Source of the DNA: Herminiimonas sp. CN
GTDB lineage: Bacteria > Pseudomonadota > Gammaproteobacteria > Burkholderiales > Burkholderiaceae_D
Assembly: GCF_000622895.1 (NCBI RefSeq)
Contig: NZ_AVCC01000029.1
Span: 1-37,880, forward strand
Length of the DNA: 37,880 bases
Direction: 5' to 3'
Shown: one piece after another, positions 8,157-15,794 of the stretch
Position numbering within the stretch: the first letter of the stretch is position 1
Layout: every line of letters begins with the position of its first letter
Notes under the pieces: generated by a model
What the model saw: the letters and a program-made list of their open reading frames with translations, nothing else
Told to the model about the DNA's origin: nothing
Database searches by the model: none
Translations under genes and position numbers: made by a program

Positions 8157-8193
8157 GGCGGTCCCGGCTAAGATCGGCGGTCCCTGCTAAGAT
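8157..8193 (+). repeat. Short 19-bp tandem repeat
   Basis: GGCGGTCCCGGCTAAGAT (8157-8174) and GGCGGTCCCTGCTAAGAT (8176-8193) differ at one base and recur with a 19-bp period; a degraded third unit may follow. They lie in the 279-bp gap between htpG and the chemoreceptor start. No gene is seen in this gap. The stretch after the repeat (about 8245-8285) is AT-rich and could hold the receptor promoter. Confidence 0.65.
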
Positions 8194-8320
8194 TGGCGCG
8201 GTGGCTGGCGCCGGCGCTGCCGTCGTTACGGCGAACGAGAAAAACTTATTTAATTAATATTTTTTGTTGTCGTTATTGATAATACTTTTGTCACACTTAC
8301 CGTCACCCCGAAAGCAATCA

Positions 8321-9868
8321 ATGCGTCTGAACACCCCTGTCAACGATACCGAATACCCGTTGCTAGATGGCCACGCCATCATTTCCAAAACCGATTTGCA
8401 GGGCAACATCACTTACGTCAATGCGTATTTCACCGAGGTCAGCGGCTTTTCGGAAGCGGAATTGATCGGTGCGCCGCAAAACATCCTGCGCCATCCGGAC
8501 ATGCCGGCCGAGGCCTTTGCCGATATGTGGCACTGCATCAAGGCCGGCACACCCTGGAGCGGAATGGTCAAGAACCGCTGCAAGAACGGCGATTTTTACT
8601 GGGTGTTTGCGACCGTGACGCCGGTGATAGAAAACGGCAGGCCAATCGGTTATATGTCGGTGCGCGCCAAACCGAGCCGGGAGCAGGTGGCTGCCGCCAG
8701 CCGGTTGTACAAGGAAATTCGGGAAGGCAATCCGAATCAGCTCACTATCCGGCATGGCTCGCCGGCCCCAACCGGATTGGGCAGCAAGATCGCCGCCCTC
8801 AGGGACATGCCGCTACGCTGGCGCATCGGACTCAATATCGGCCTGCTGTTGCTGGCCATTGCAGCCATGGGCATCGCGGCATCGGCTGGCGGCGGCTGGG
8901 TTGCCGCCATCGGCGCGCTTGCCATCGCGCTCACGCTGTACCTGTGGTACAGCCTGCACGCGCACGTCATTGTGCCGCTGGCACAGGCAATCGATGTCGC
9001 CCATATCCTGGTCGGCGGCGATCTGACGCAGCAAGTCAGCCTCGAACGCAATGATGACATGGGCCGGCTGTTGCGCTCGTTGCGGCAGATCAGCATCAAC
9101 CTGCGTGCCATCATCGGCGACCTGCACAGCAATCTGGGCCAGATCAACGTCGCCACCAGCGAAATCGCCAGCGGCAACATGGATCTGTCGGGCCGCACCG
9201 AATCGCAGGCAGCCAGCCTGGAAGAAACCGCATCCAGCATGGAGGAGCTGGCTGCGACCGTGCAGCAGAACGCCGGCAATGCGGTCCAGGCCAATGTGCT
9301 GGCCGGCACCGCTTCCACCATCGCGGAAAAAGGCAGCGCGATCGTATCGAATGTGGTCACGACCATGAGCGATATCAGTCTGTCCGCGAAAAAGATCGTC
9401 GATATCATCGGCTTGATCGACGGCATCGCCTTCCAGACCAACATCCTGGCGTTGAACGCGGCGGTCGAAGCCGCCCGGGCCGGCGAGCAGGGCAGGGGTT
9501 TTGCGGTGGTGGCCACCGAAGTGCGCAATCTGGCGCAAAAGAGCGCCACTGCAGCCAAAGAAATCAAGGCGCTGATCGATAGCTCGGTGGCTACAGTCGA
9601 TGCCGGTACCATCCTGGTCGATCAGGCCGGTGTGACCATGAGCGAAATCATGTCCTCGATCCAGCGCGTGACCAGCATCATGAACGAAATCTCCTCCGCC
9701 TCGCATGAGCAAAGCGCCGGCATCAGCCAGGTCAATGACGCGGTCGCGCAAATGGATGAGGTCACGCAGCAAAATGCCGCGCTGGTCGAACAGGCGGCCG
9801 CTGCCGCCACCAGCCTGGAACAGCAATCAACCAAGCTGTTGCAGGCGATTTCGGTCTTCAAGCTATAA
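8321..9868 (+). CDS. Aer-like PAS-domain methyl-accepting chemotaxis protein
   Basis: This 515-residue receptor has an N-terminal PAS domain (about 5-125: [59 protein letters not shown]), matching the FAD-binding PAS of aerotaxis receptors. Two close hydrophobic segments (about 170-215) give a membrane hairpin without a large periplasmic domain. A HAMP-like region follows, then the signalling domain with the tip [22 protein letters not shown]. It should read redox state or energy and signal through CheW/CheA. I chose the ATG at 8321 because aligned Aer proteins begin just before NTP; an upstream TTG at 8264 would add an unusual hydrophobic leader. The ribosome binding site is weak. Flavin binding is inferred from family, not shown. 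Confidence 0.85.
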   Translation: MRLNTPVNDTEYPLLDGHAIISKTDLQGNITYVNAYFTEVSGFSEAELIGAPQNILRHPDMPAEAFADMWHCIKAGTPWSGMVKNRCKNGDFYWVFATVTPVIENGRPIGYMSVRAKPSREQVAAASRLYKEIREGNPNQLTIRHGSPAPTGLGSKIAALRDMPLRWRIGLNIGLLLLAIAAMGIAASAGGGWVAAIGALAIALTLYLWYSLHAHVIVPLAQAIDVAHILVGGDLTQQVSLERNDDMGRLLRSLRQISINLRAIIGDLHSNLGQINVATSEIASGNMDLSGRTESQAASLEETASSMEELAATVQQNAGNAVQANVLAGTASTIAEKGSAIVSNVVTTMSDISLSAKKIVDIIGLIDGIAFQTNILALNAAVEAARAGEQGRGFAVVATEVRNLAQKSATAAKEIKALIDSSVATVDAGTILVDQAGVTMSEIMSSIQRVTSIMNEISSASHEQSAGISQVNDAVAQMDEVTQQNAALVEQAAAAATSLEQQSTKLLQAISVFKL

Positions 9869-9884
9869 GTGCCCGGCCCTCCGG

Positions 9885-9918
9885 TTGCCGCGACACGGTC
9901 AAAGCGGTGTCGCGGCAA
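9885..9918. terminator. Hairpin behind the chemoreceptor gene
   Basis: TTGCCGCGACAC (9885-9896) pairs with GTGTCGCGGCAA (9907-9918) around a 10-nt loop, 17 bases after the stop. The stem is perfect and GC-rich but lacks a T-run, so it could be a weak terminator or an mRNA 3' end element. The rest of the gap to 10111 shows no gene. Confidence 0.6.
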
Positions 9919-10111
9919 TGCAAAATGCGCAATGCCGTCTGCGGCATGGATTAGCCGCAGCCGCGCGCTTCCAGTAAAATTGCCGGGCTGTTCGCTGCCG
10001 GCCCGCGGCAAGTACAAAACGCAAAGGGCGGCAAAGGGCGCCGCCTATGCGCCAATATGCATCGAAAATCGATGTGCAGCTGAATCCACTCAACCACGGA
10101 ACTGAAGAACC

Positions 10112-10519
10112 ATGTCGATCTCGAACTTTGAAGACTTGCTGCAAGCGGCAGCGCAACAATCCGACCCGCAGCGGCTGCTGTTCGTATTCGCGAAAAAGGA
10201 ACTGCCGGACGACCATGCCGAAGCCGAAGCCGAAAATTTTCGGGCGGGCTTGGGCGGTGCGCTGACGCCGGTGGTGTGCGTGGACAAGACGCTGGATGCG
10301 CTGAGTGATTTCGCCGCCCTGGTAAAGGAATCGGAGCAAACCGGGCAGCACTGGGATGTGGTGCTGGTGGCTTGCATGGCAGGGAAAAATGGCGTGATGC
10401 CGAGCGCATCCGAGGCCGATCAGGGCTTGAAAATGATGGTTAGCGCAGTCCAGACCGGCGCCAAACTGTCGCGCTTCATGGCCTTCGACCGGGCCGGCGA
10501 GCCGTTGCAGATCGCCTGA
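10112..10519 (+). CDS. Conserved protein of unknown function
   Basis: The 135-residue protein begins MSISNFEDLLQAAAQQSDPQRLLFVFAKKELPDD, then has an acidic stretch, a CVDKT motif and a C-terminal MAFDRAGEPLQIA. It has no signal peptide, membrane segment or recognisable catalytic motif, so it should be cytoplasmic. From memory, similar short proteins are common in Burkholderiales, sometimes labelled ribonucleotide reductase subunit; nothing in this sequence supports that label. It stands alone between a chemoreceptor and a convergent lipoprotein gene. Codon use looks like its neighbours, so it appears to be a real native gene. Confidence 0.75.
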   Translation: MSISNFEDLLQAAAQQSDPQRLLFVFAKKELPDDHAEAEAENFRAGLGGALTPVVCVDKTLDALSDFAALVKESEQTGQHWDVVLVACMAGKNGVMPSASEADQGLKMMVSAVQTGAKLSRFMAFDRAGEPLQIA

Positions 10520-10542
10520 GACGAATTAACATACAGTATGCT

Positions 10543-10600
10543 GTATTATTAATTTCCGTATGATTATGTGCGGGAATAGCATGATTTTTAATCATACTCC
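10543..10600 (-). repeat. ~60-bp AT-rich intergenic repeat (copy B)
   Basis: On the minus strand it starts GGAGTATGATT, has CCGCACATAATCA in the middle and ends AATAATAC. It fills much of the 122-bp convergent gap between the genes ending at 10519 and 10642. A small hairpin, ATACAG-TATG-CTGTAT (10531-10546), overlaps its edge and is followed by an AT-rich run, so the region may act as a terminator. Confidence 0.7.
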
Positions 10601-10641
10601 AGCATAAAATCGATTGTCTGCGGGTGCCGTCGGGCGCGCCG

Positions 10642-11115
10642 TCAATGCGTAACCCGCGCAGTGCGGCCGGACGACAGCAGGCGCACCCGTTCGCCGGCGC
10701 GGAACATTTCGTCGGCGTCCTGGGTGATGGCGGTCAAGCTGCCGCTGTCGAGCCTGACGGTGATCTCCAGCCCGCGCCGGTTGACCATGTTGGCTTCGAC
10801 ATTCTGTCCTACCAGGCCGCCAGCGACCGCACCGAGGATGCCGGCCACGATTGACCCATTGCCGCCGCCGATGCTGGAGCCGGCGGCCACCGCGCCGACC
10901 GCGCCGCCGGCCAGCTGGCCGACGCCGCTCGAACCCTTGTCGATGCTCACTTCGCGCACCGACTCGACCACGCCCATGCGCACGGTTTGCTCGCCCTGCG
11001 CCTGCCTGCTGCTGTAGACATTGGCGGAATTCGGCGTCACCGCGCATCCGGCCAACGCGGTCATGGTCAGGCTGGCGACTAAAATCAGTTTCTTCATGTT
11101 GGATTTCGCTTGCAT
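10642..11115 (-). CDS. SlyB/Pcp-like glycine-zipper outer-membrane lipoprotein
   Basis: The 157-residue product has a lipoprotein signal peptide (MKKLILVASLTMTALAGC) with lipobox LAGC, then an ~80-residue segment rich in glycine zippers (GQLAGGAVGAVAAGSSIGGG, AGILGAVAGGLVGQNVE), and a C-terminal beta-like part (GLEITVRLDSGSLTAITQD, GERVRLLSSG). This order matches the SlyB/Pcp family of envelope lipoproteins of the 17-kDa antigen type. I set the start at 11115, where GGAA lies upstream; an internal ATG at 11097 gives a more compact signal peptide and is equally possible. It is transcribed alone and divergent from the FAH-family gene at 11314. Confidence 0.88.
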   Translation of the reverse strand: MQAKSNMKKLILVASLTMTALAGCAVTPNSANVYSSRQAQGEQTVRMGVVESVREVSIDKGSSGVGQLAGGAVGAVAAGSSIGGGNGSIVAGILGAVAGGLVGQNVEANMVNRRGLEITVRLDSGSLTAITQDADEMFRAGERVRLLSSGRTARVTH

Positions 11116-11313
11116 TATCAATTCCGGTTAAAAAGTACGCGTATTCTACCGTTTCCGGGCAGATGATTCTTGTCGGCAATGGGCGGCAGAAACCGTGTTC
11201 CGCTTGACTTGCTATAAAATCTCCCCCGGCTCATCGTGCAACAGATATTGCTTGGCACAATCGCAGGGAAATCATTCTGCCCTTGTCTGCGCACCCACCC
11301 ATAAGGAGATGTT

Positions 11314-12165
11314 ATGAAACTGGTCCGTTACGGCCGCCCCGGCAAAGAAAAACCAGGCTTGATCGACGCAGAAGGTAAATTGCGCGACCTGTCCGGCGTC
11401 ATCGCCGACATTGGCACCGAGCAATTGTCCGACAAGGCGCTGGCCAAACTCGGCAAGATCAGTCCATCGAATTTGCCGTTAGTGCGCGGAAATCCGCGCT
11501 TTGGCGTGCCGATTGCGCAGGTCGGCAAGTTCATTGCGATCGGCCTGAATTACGCCGACCATGCAGCCGAAGCCGGCTTGCCGAAACCGGCCGAGCCGAT
11601 CATCTTCATGAAGGCCACGTCCTGCCTGTCGGGGCCGGACGATCCTGTCATGCTGCCGAAAGGCTCGAAGAAAACCGACTGGGAAGTCGAGCTGGGCGTG
11701 GTCATCGGCAGCAAGGCGCAATCGGTGACCGAAAAGGATGCGTTGCAATATGTGGCCGGCTATTGCGTGGTCAATGACGTATCCGAGCGCGAATTCCAGC
11801 TGGAGCGCGGTTCGCAATGGGACAAGGGCAAGGGGTGCGATACCTTCGGCCCGGTCGGTCCCTGGCTGGTGACGCGCGACGAAGTGCCGAATCCGCAGCG
11901 CCTGAACCTGTATCTGGACCTGAACGACGAGCGGATGCAGACCGGCAGCACCAGGACCATGATTTTTTCGGTCGCCAAACTGGTCAGCTACGTCAGCCGC
12001 TTCATGACGCTGATGCCGGGCGACATCATTACCACCGGCACCCCGCCCGGCGTCGGCATGGCGATGCGGCCGCAGCGCTTCCTCAAGCCCGGCGATCAAC
12101 TGACGCTCGGCATCGCCGGACTGGGCGAGCAGCAGCAAGACGTGATCGCCTATCAAAAACCGTGA
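11314..12165 (+). CDS. Fumarylacetoacetate hydrolase (FAH) family protein
   Basis: This 283-residue enzyme belongs to the FAH superfamily, metal-dependent hydrolases or decarboxylases of acylpyruvates and related 2-oxoacids. Visible signs are IGLNYADHAAEAG (about residue 75), KKTDWEVELGVVIG with its paired metal-binding glutamates, YCVVNDVSEREFQ with the metal aspartate, and the C-terminal MTLMPGDIITTGTPPGVGM block. The N-terminal ~70-residue extension is typical of the 280-residue bacterial subgroup that includes 2,4-diketo-3-deoxy-fuconate/rhamnonate hydrolases and proteins labelled ureidoglycolate lyase. A maleylacetoacetate isomerase-type gene lies convergent only 28 bp away, so a role in aromatic ring-cleavage products (homogentisate or gentisate routes) is possible. 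The exact substrate is undecided. AAGGAG precedes the ATG. Confidence 0.88.
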   Translation: MKLVRYGRPGKEKPGLIDAEGKLRDLSGVIADIGTEQLSDKALAKLGKISPSNLPLVRGNPRFGVPIAQVGKFIAIGLNYADHAAEAGLPKPAEPIIFMKATSCLSGPDDPVMLPKGSKKTDWEVELGVVIGSKAQSVTEKDALQYVAGYCVVNDVSEREFQLERGSQWDKGKGCDTFGPVGPWLVTRDEVPNPQRLNLYLDLNDERMQTGSTRTMIFSVAKLVSYVSRFMTLMPGDIITTGTPPGVGMAMRPQRFLKPGDQLTLGIAGLGEQQQDVIAYQKP

Positions 12166-12193
12166 GCTGACAGTACGCGGCAGCGCGGCGGCT

Positions 12194-12856
12194 TTACTCG
12201 GCGTCCGGCTGGTTGCCGGGCGCTGCCGCTACAAATGCATCGAGCTGCATGCAGGCATCGCGGATCCGCAATAGGGTTGGCATCGCGCTCAAGTCGCAAT
12301 CGAGCCGCTCGGCATTGAAGAGTTGCGGGATCAAACAGCAATCGGCCAGCGTCGGAGTATCGCCGTAACAATACGTCCCGACCCGCGCATCGGCGGCCAG
12401 GCTTTGCTCCAGCGCCGCCAGGCCTTGCCCACACCAGTGGCGATACCAGGCGTCGCGGTCTTCCTGGTCCACCTTCAGCTGCCGCGCCAAGTAGCGCAGT
12501 ACGCGTAGATTGTTCAGCGGATGGATATCGCAGGCAATTGACAACGCGATGCCGCGCACAAAGGCGCGCGCCAGCGGCGCCGGCGGCAACAGCGCCACTG
12601 CAGGGTAGGCTTCCTCCAGGTATTCGATGATGGCCAGCGATTGCTTGAGCACCGGCGCGCCCGACCCCAATTGGCTGTCGTCGATCAGCACCGGCACCAG
12701 CGCCTCCGGATTGAGTCTCAGGTAATCGGGCGAGAATTGCGCGCCGCCCTGCCTGAGCAGATGCACCGGGATCACATCGTAAGCCAGCCCTTTCAGGTTG
12801 AGCGCGATGCGCACCCGATAAGCGGCCGAGCTGCGGAAATAGCTGTACAGTTTCAT
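12194..12856 (-). CDS. maiA: Maleylacetoacetate isomerase-type glutathione S-transferase (zeta class)
   Basis: The 220-residue protein has a thioredoxin-like N-terminal domain (about 1-85) with the zeta-class glutathione motif SSAAYRVRIALNLKGL at residues 9-24, and an all-helical C-terminal domain with the family marker HPLNNLRVLRYL. Such enzymes isomerise maleylacetoacetate or maleylpyruvate to the fumaryl form using glutathione as cofactor, in tyrosine/homogentisate or gentisate catabolism. The start at 12856 fits the conserved MKLYSYFRSSAAYR beginning, with GGAGG 11 bases upstream; the longer frame to 12925 has no family support. It is convergent with an FAH-family gene, whose family can perform the next hydrolysis step. 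Whether the substrate is maleylacetoacetate or maleylpyruvate cannot be decided. Confidence 0.85.
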   Translation of the reverse strand: MKLYSYFRSSAAYRVRIALNLKGLAYDVIPVHLLRQGGAQFSPDYLRLNPEALVPVLIDDSQLGSGAPVLKQSLAIIEYLEEAYPAVALLPPAPLARAFVRGIALSIACDIHPLNNLRVLRYLARQLKVDQEDRDAWYRHWCGQGLAALEQSLAADARVGTYCYGDTPTLADCCLIPQLFNAERLDCDLSAMPTLLRIRDACMQLDAFVAAAPGNQPDAE

Positions 12857-13003
12857 GGCAATCGCGGCCTCCCTCAGATCGGTGCGGCATTCCGGCATGC
12901 ATGCATTGGCATTCTGAAAACACACGATAACTGTGTCTTATTCCATTTTCACATCAACCATGCACTTTGTCTTCGCGGTCACGATTGATATCGAGCCGAA
13001 AAG

Positions 13004-13462
13004 CTATTTCAGCACCAGTTCCGGCGCCATCACGGCGCGCACGTAAGTCTGCGGCTGTTCGGTGCGGATTCTTTGCGCGAACCACCAGACGCTGCCTTTG
13101 CGGATCGGCCAATCCTGCTCGGTGCCGCTGACGAGCAGGGCGGCCAGCCGCCCCAGACTGGGCTGGTGGCCGATGATCAGGACCGGTTCGCGGCCTTGCG
13201 GCCAGTTGGCGGCCGCAAGTATCCCTTTCACGCTGGCATCCGGCGCGAGCTCGGCGCAAAGCTTGAATTTTCTTTCCAGCGCTTCGGCGGTTTGCCGTGT
13301 GCGCAGGGTCGGACTGACCAGAATTCTGCAGCCGCTGGGCAGGGTGCTGTCGAGCCATTCAGCCATTTTCGCCGCCTGCTTGTGGCCTTTGGCGGTCAGC
13401 GCCCGCTCCGCATCGGGTTCGCCCGGTTCGGCTTCAGCGTGACGCCACAGGATCAGTTCCAT
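13004..13462 (-). CDS. sixA: Phosphohistidine phosphatase SixA
   Basis: The 152-residue protein is a small histidine-phosphatase-superfamily enzyme. It has the N-terminal LWRHAEAE motif with catalytic His8, ALTAKGHKQAAKMAEWL, an ILVSPTLRTRQTAE block with the second arginine, and LIIGHQPSLGRLAALL with the second catalytic histidine. Length matches SixA (E. coli 161). SixA removes phosphate from phosphohistidine; in E. coli a major target is the NPr protein of the nitrogen-related PTS. It lies 12 bases behind ppk on the same strand, so the two are almost certainly cotranscribed from the Pho-box promoter at 15640-15673. Confidence 0.9.
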   Translation of the reverse strand: MELILWRHAEAEPGEPDAERALTAKGHKQAAKMAEWLDSTLPSGCRILVSPTLRTRQTAEALERKFKLCAELAPDASVKGILAAANWPQGREPVLIIGHQPSLGRLAALLVSGTEQDWPIRKGSVWWFAQRIRTEQPQTYVRAVMAPELVLK

Positions 13463-13474
13463 GATGCGCTCCCA

Positions 13475-15589
13475 TCAATCCTTATCGATTGCAGTGTGCG
13501 AGCCCAGCGCCTGCATCAGGAATTGCTGGGCGCAAAAACGGGTCTGTTTGGTGCGCGGCTTCTTGCGATGATAGGAGCCGTTGGAAGCGAGTTCCCAGGC
13601 ATTGGCATTGTCTTTCAGGTAAGGCTGCAAGCCTTCGGACATTACGCGCTTCTTGAGCGCCTTGTCATAGACCGGGAAGGCGACTTCGATGCGGCGCAAC
13701 AGATTGCGGTTCATCCAGTCGGCGCTGGCCAGATAGACGTTGTGCGCCTGCTCGTTGCGGAAATAATAAATGCGGCTGTGTTCCAGGAAGCGGCCGATGA
13801 TTGAGCGTACCTTGATGTTATCCGACAGGCCGGGCACGCCGGGCTTCAGCGCGCAGGCGCCGCGCACGATCAGGTCGATCTTGACGCCGTCGGCGGAGGC
13901 CGCATACAGCGCGCGGATCACCGACTCATCAATCAGCGCATTCATTTTTGCGATGATGCGCGCCGGCCGGCCTTCGCGGGCAATCCTGGCTTCATTGCGA
14001 ATCGCCTTGATGATGTTCTTTTGCAGCGAAAACGGCGCCAGCCACAGATGAGTCATGCGTTTCGGCTCGGTCAGGCTGGTCAGGTGCATGAAGACTTCGT
14101 TGACTTCGGCGCCGATTTCGGGGTGCGCGGTCAGCAGGCCGAAATCGGTGTAGAGCCGGGTGGTTTTGGCGTGGTAATTGCCGGTGCCGAGATGGGCGTA
14201 ATGGCGCAGCACGCCGGCTTCGCGCCGGATCACCAGCGCCAGCTTGGCGTGGGTTTTCAGTCCCACCACGCCGTACACCACCTGGGCGCCGGCCTGCTCC
14301 AGTTGGTCGGCCCAGTTGATATTGGCCTCTTCGTCGAAGCGCGCCATCAGTTCGACGATGACGGTGACTTCCTTGCCCAGCCGGGCGGCCGTCATCAACG
14401 CCTGCATCAGATCGGAATCCATGCCGGTGCGATAGATGGTTTGCTTGATGGCCAGCACGTCGGGGTCGTGCGCGGCGCTGCGGATGAAGTCGATGACGGT
14501 CTGGAAGGTCTGGAATGGATGGTGCAGCAGTACGTCCTGCTTCTTGAGCAGGGTGAAAATGTCGCCGCTGGACGGCAGCGGCTGCTGCCCCTGAAAAAAA
14601 GGCGGGAAGCGCAGGGCCGGGGCCTGGACGTGATCGATCAGTTCCGACAGGCGCACCATGTTGACCGGCCCGTCCACCGCATACAGGCGGCTGTGATCGA
14701 GCGAGAATTGATTCAACAAGAACTGCGCCAGATGTTCCGGGCAGTTTTTAGCCACCTCGAGCCGGACTGCGGCGCCGAACTGGCGGCTTTGCAGCTCGCC
14801 TTGCAGCGCCTGGCGCAGGTTTTTGACTTCTTCCTCGTCCACCCACAGATCGCTGTCGCGGGTCAGGCGAAACTGCGAGTAAGCCAGCACTTCGCGGCCG
14901 GCAAACAGGTCTTCGATATGGGCATGGATGATGGAAGACAGCAGGCAGAAGGCGATGCCTTTGCCGGTCAGCGCACGCGGCAATTCGATCACGCGCGGCA
15001 GCACCCGCGGCGCTTTCACGATGGCAATCGCGGTGCCGCGGCCGAACGCATCCTTGCCGGACAGCGAAACGATGAAATTCAGGCTCTTGTTGACCACCTG
15101 CGGAAACGGATGGGCCGGGTCGAGCCCGATCGGTGTCAGCAACGGCCGTACTTCGCGCTCGAAATAGTCTTTGATCCAGGCCCGCTGCGCATCATTGCGC
15201 TCATTGTGGCGAAGCAGGTGGATGCCGTGTCGCGACAGTTCCGGCAACACCGCATGGTTGAGAATCGTATATTGATGCTGCACCAGCTGGTGGCATTCGG
15301 CGCTGATGCGCTCGAGTGATGCCAGCAGGCCTGGGTGCTCGGTCAGGACGCCGTCGATGCTGTTTTGCGCCAGGATGCTGGCGACCCGGACTTCAAAGAA
15401 TTCATCCAGATTGCTGCTGACGATGCACAAATAACGCAGGCGCTCCAGCAGCGGCACGCTGCTGTCCTCGGCCTGCGCCAGTACCCGTCGGTTAAATGCC
15501 AGCAATGACAACTCGCGGTCGAGATAGATGCTGCTATTGGCGTAAGGAGCAATGACGGCAAGATTGGGCTTCATATTTTTTTTATTCAT
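13475..15589 (-). CDS. ppk1: Polyphosphate kinase 1
   Basis: The ~704-residue protein makes inorganic polyphosphate from ATP, reversibly. The N-terminal domain begins YLDRELSLLAFNRRVLAQAED and contains SSNLDEFFEVRVA; the catalytic half shows the PPK1 signatures HHPFQTFQTVIDFI, ARFDEEANINWADQLEQAGAQVVYG, THAKLALVIRRE, whose histidine is the expected phosphorylated residue, and HLGTGNYHAKTTRLYTDFGL. Length fits the family (E. coli 688). The start is uncertain: ATGs at 15589 and 15574 both lack a good ribosome binding site; I used the first. It leads a ppk-sixA operon and diverges from pstS, with its own Pho box, so it should be induced by phosphate starvation. No ppx gene is present nearby. Confidence 0.95.
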   Translation of the reverse strand: MNKKNMKPNLAVIAPYANSSIYLDRELSLLAFNRRVLAQAEDSSVPLLERLRYLCIVSSNLDEFFEVRVASILAQNSIDGVLTEHPGLLASLERISAECHQLVQHQYTILNHAVLPELSRHGIHLLRHNERNDAQRAWIKDYFEREVRPLLTPIGLDPAHPFPQVVNKSLNFIVSLSGKDAFGRGTAIAIVKAPRVLPRVIELPRALTGKGIAFCLLSSIIHAHIEDLFAGREVLAYSQFRLTRDSDLWVDEEEVKNLRQALQGELQSRQFGAAVRLEVAKNCPEHLAQFLLNQFSLDHSRLYAVDGPVNMVRLSELIDHVQAPALRFPPFFQGQQPLPSSGDIFTLLKKQDVLLHHPFQTFQTVIDFIRSAAHDPDVLAIKQTIYRTGMDSDLMQALMTAARLGKEVTVIVELMARFDEEANINWADQLEQAGAQVVYGVVGLKTHAKLALVIRREAGVLRHYAHLGTGNYHAKTTRLYTDFGLLTAHPEIGAEVNEVFMHLTSLTEPKRMTHLWLAPFSLQKNIIKAIRNEARIAREGRPARIIAKMNALIDESVIRALYAASADGVKIDLIVRGACALKPGVPGLSDNIKVRSIIGRFLEHSRIYYFRNEQAHNVYLASADWMNRNLLRRIEVAFPVYDKALKKRVMSEGLQPYLKDNANAWELASNGSYHRKKPRTKQTRFCAQQFLMQALGSHTAIDKD

Positions 15590-15639
15590 GAAGACAAGGC
15601 AAGGCAACAAAATGAGGGAAGCACGTAAGTCCGATTTTC

Positions 15640-15673
15640 AGTGTAGGCATGAAATATGACAAGTTAATGACAG
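15640..15673 (-). promoter_or_regulatory. Pho box and -10 element for ppk-sixA
   Basis: On the minus strand, CTGTCATTAACTTGTCAT (15673-15656) matches the E. coli Pho box CTGTCATAAATCTGTCAT at 15 of 18 positions. Ten bases further lies TACACT (15645-15640), a fair -10 element, with no -35 needed in PhoB-dependent promoters. Predicted transcription starts about 45 bases ahead of the ppk ATG. Confidence 0.85.
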
Positions 15674-15724
15674 ATTGGGTTTGATATTAGTGAAGTCGGG
15701 GCGTATTTCAAATAACATTAATTC

Positions 15725-15758
15725 ACGTCATAAAGCTGTCATATATGTTCAGTACAGT
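15725..15758 (+). promoter_or_regulatory. Pho box and -10 element for the pst operon
   Basis: ACGTCATAAAGCTGTCAT (15725-15742) matches the Pho box consensus at 15 of 18 positions, with the second half-site perfect (CTGTCAT). Ten bases downstream is TACAGT (15753-15758), a plausible -10 element, about 37 bases ahead of the pstS ATG. The layout mirrors the ppk promoter on the opposite strand. Confidence 0.9.
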
Positions 15759-15794
15759 TCGCCTTGTTGCATCTATTTACCCAACGGAGCTGTC

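Noticed and set aside
8157-8193. Tandem repeats considered as a CRISPR array
   Set aside because: Only two units of 18 bp separated by one base; there are no spacers and no cas genes.
14021-15319. 432-codon plus-strand frame opposite ppk
   Set aside because: Antisense shadow with His/Gln/Arg-rich composition and no recognisable domain.
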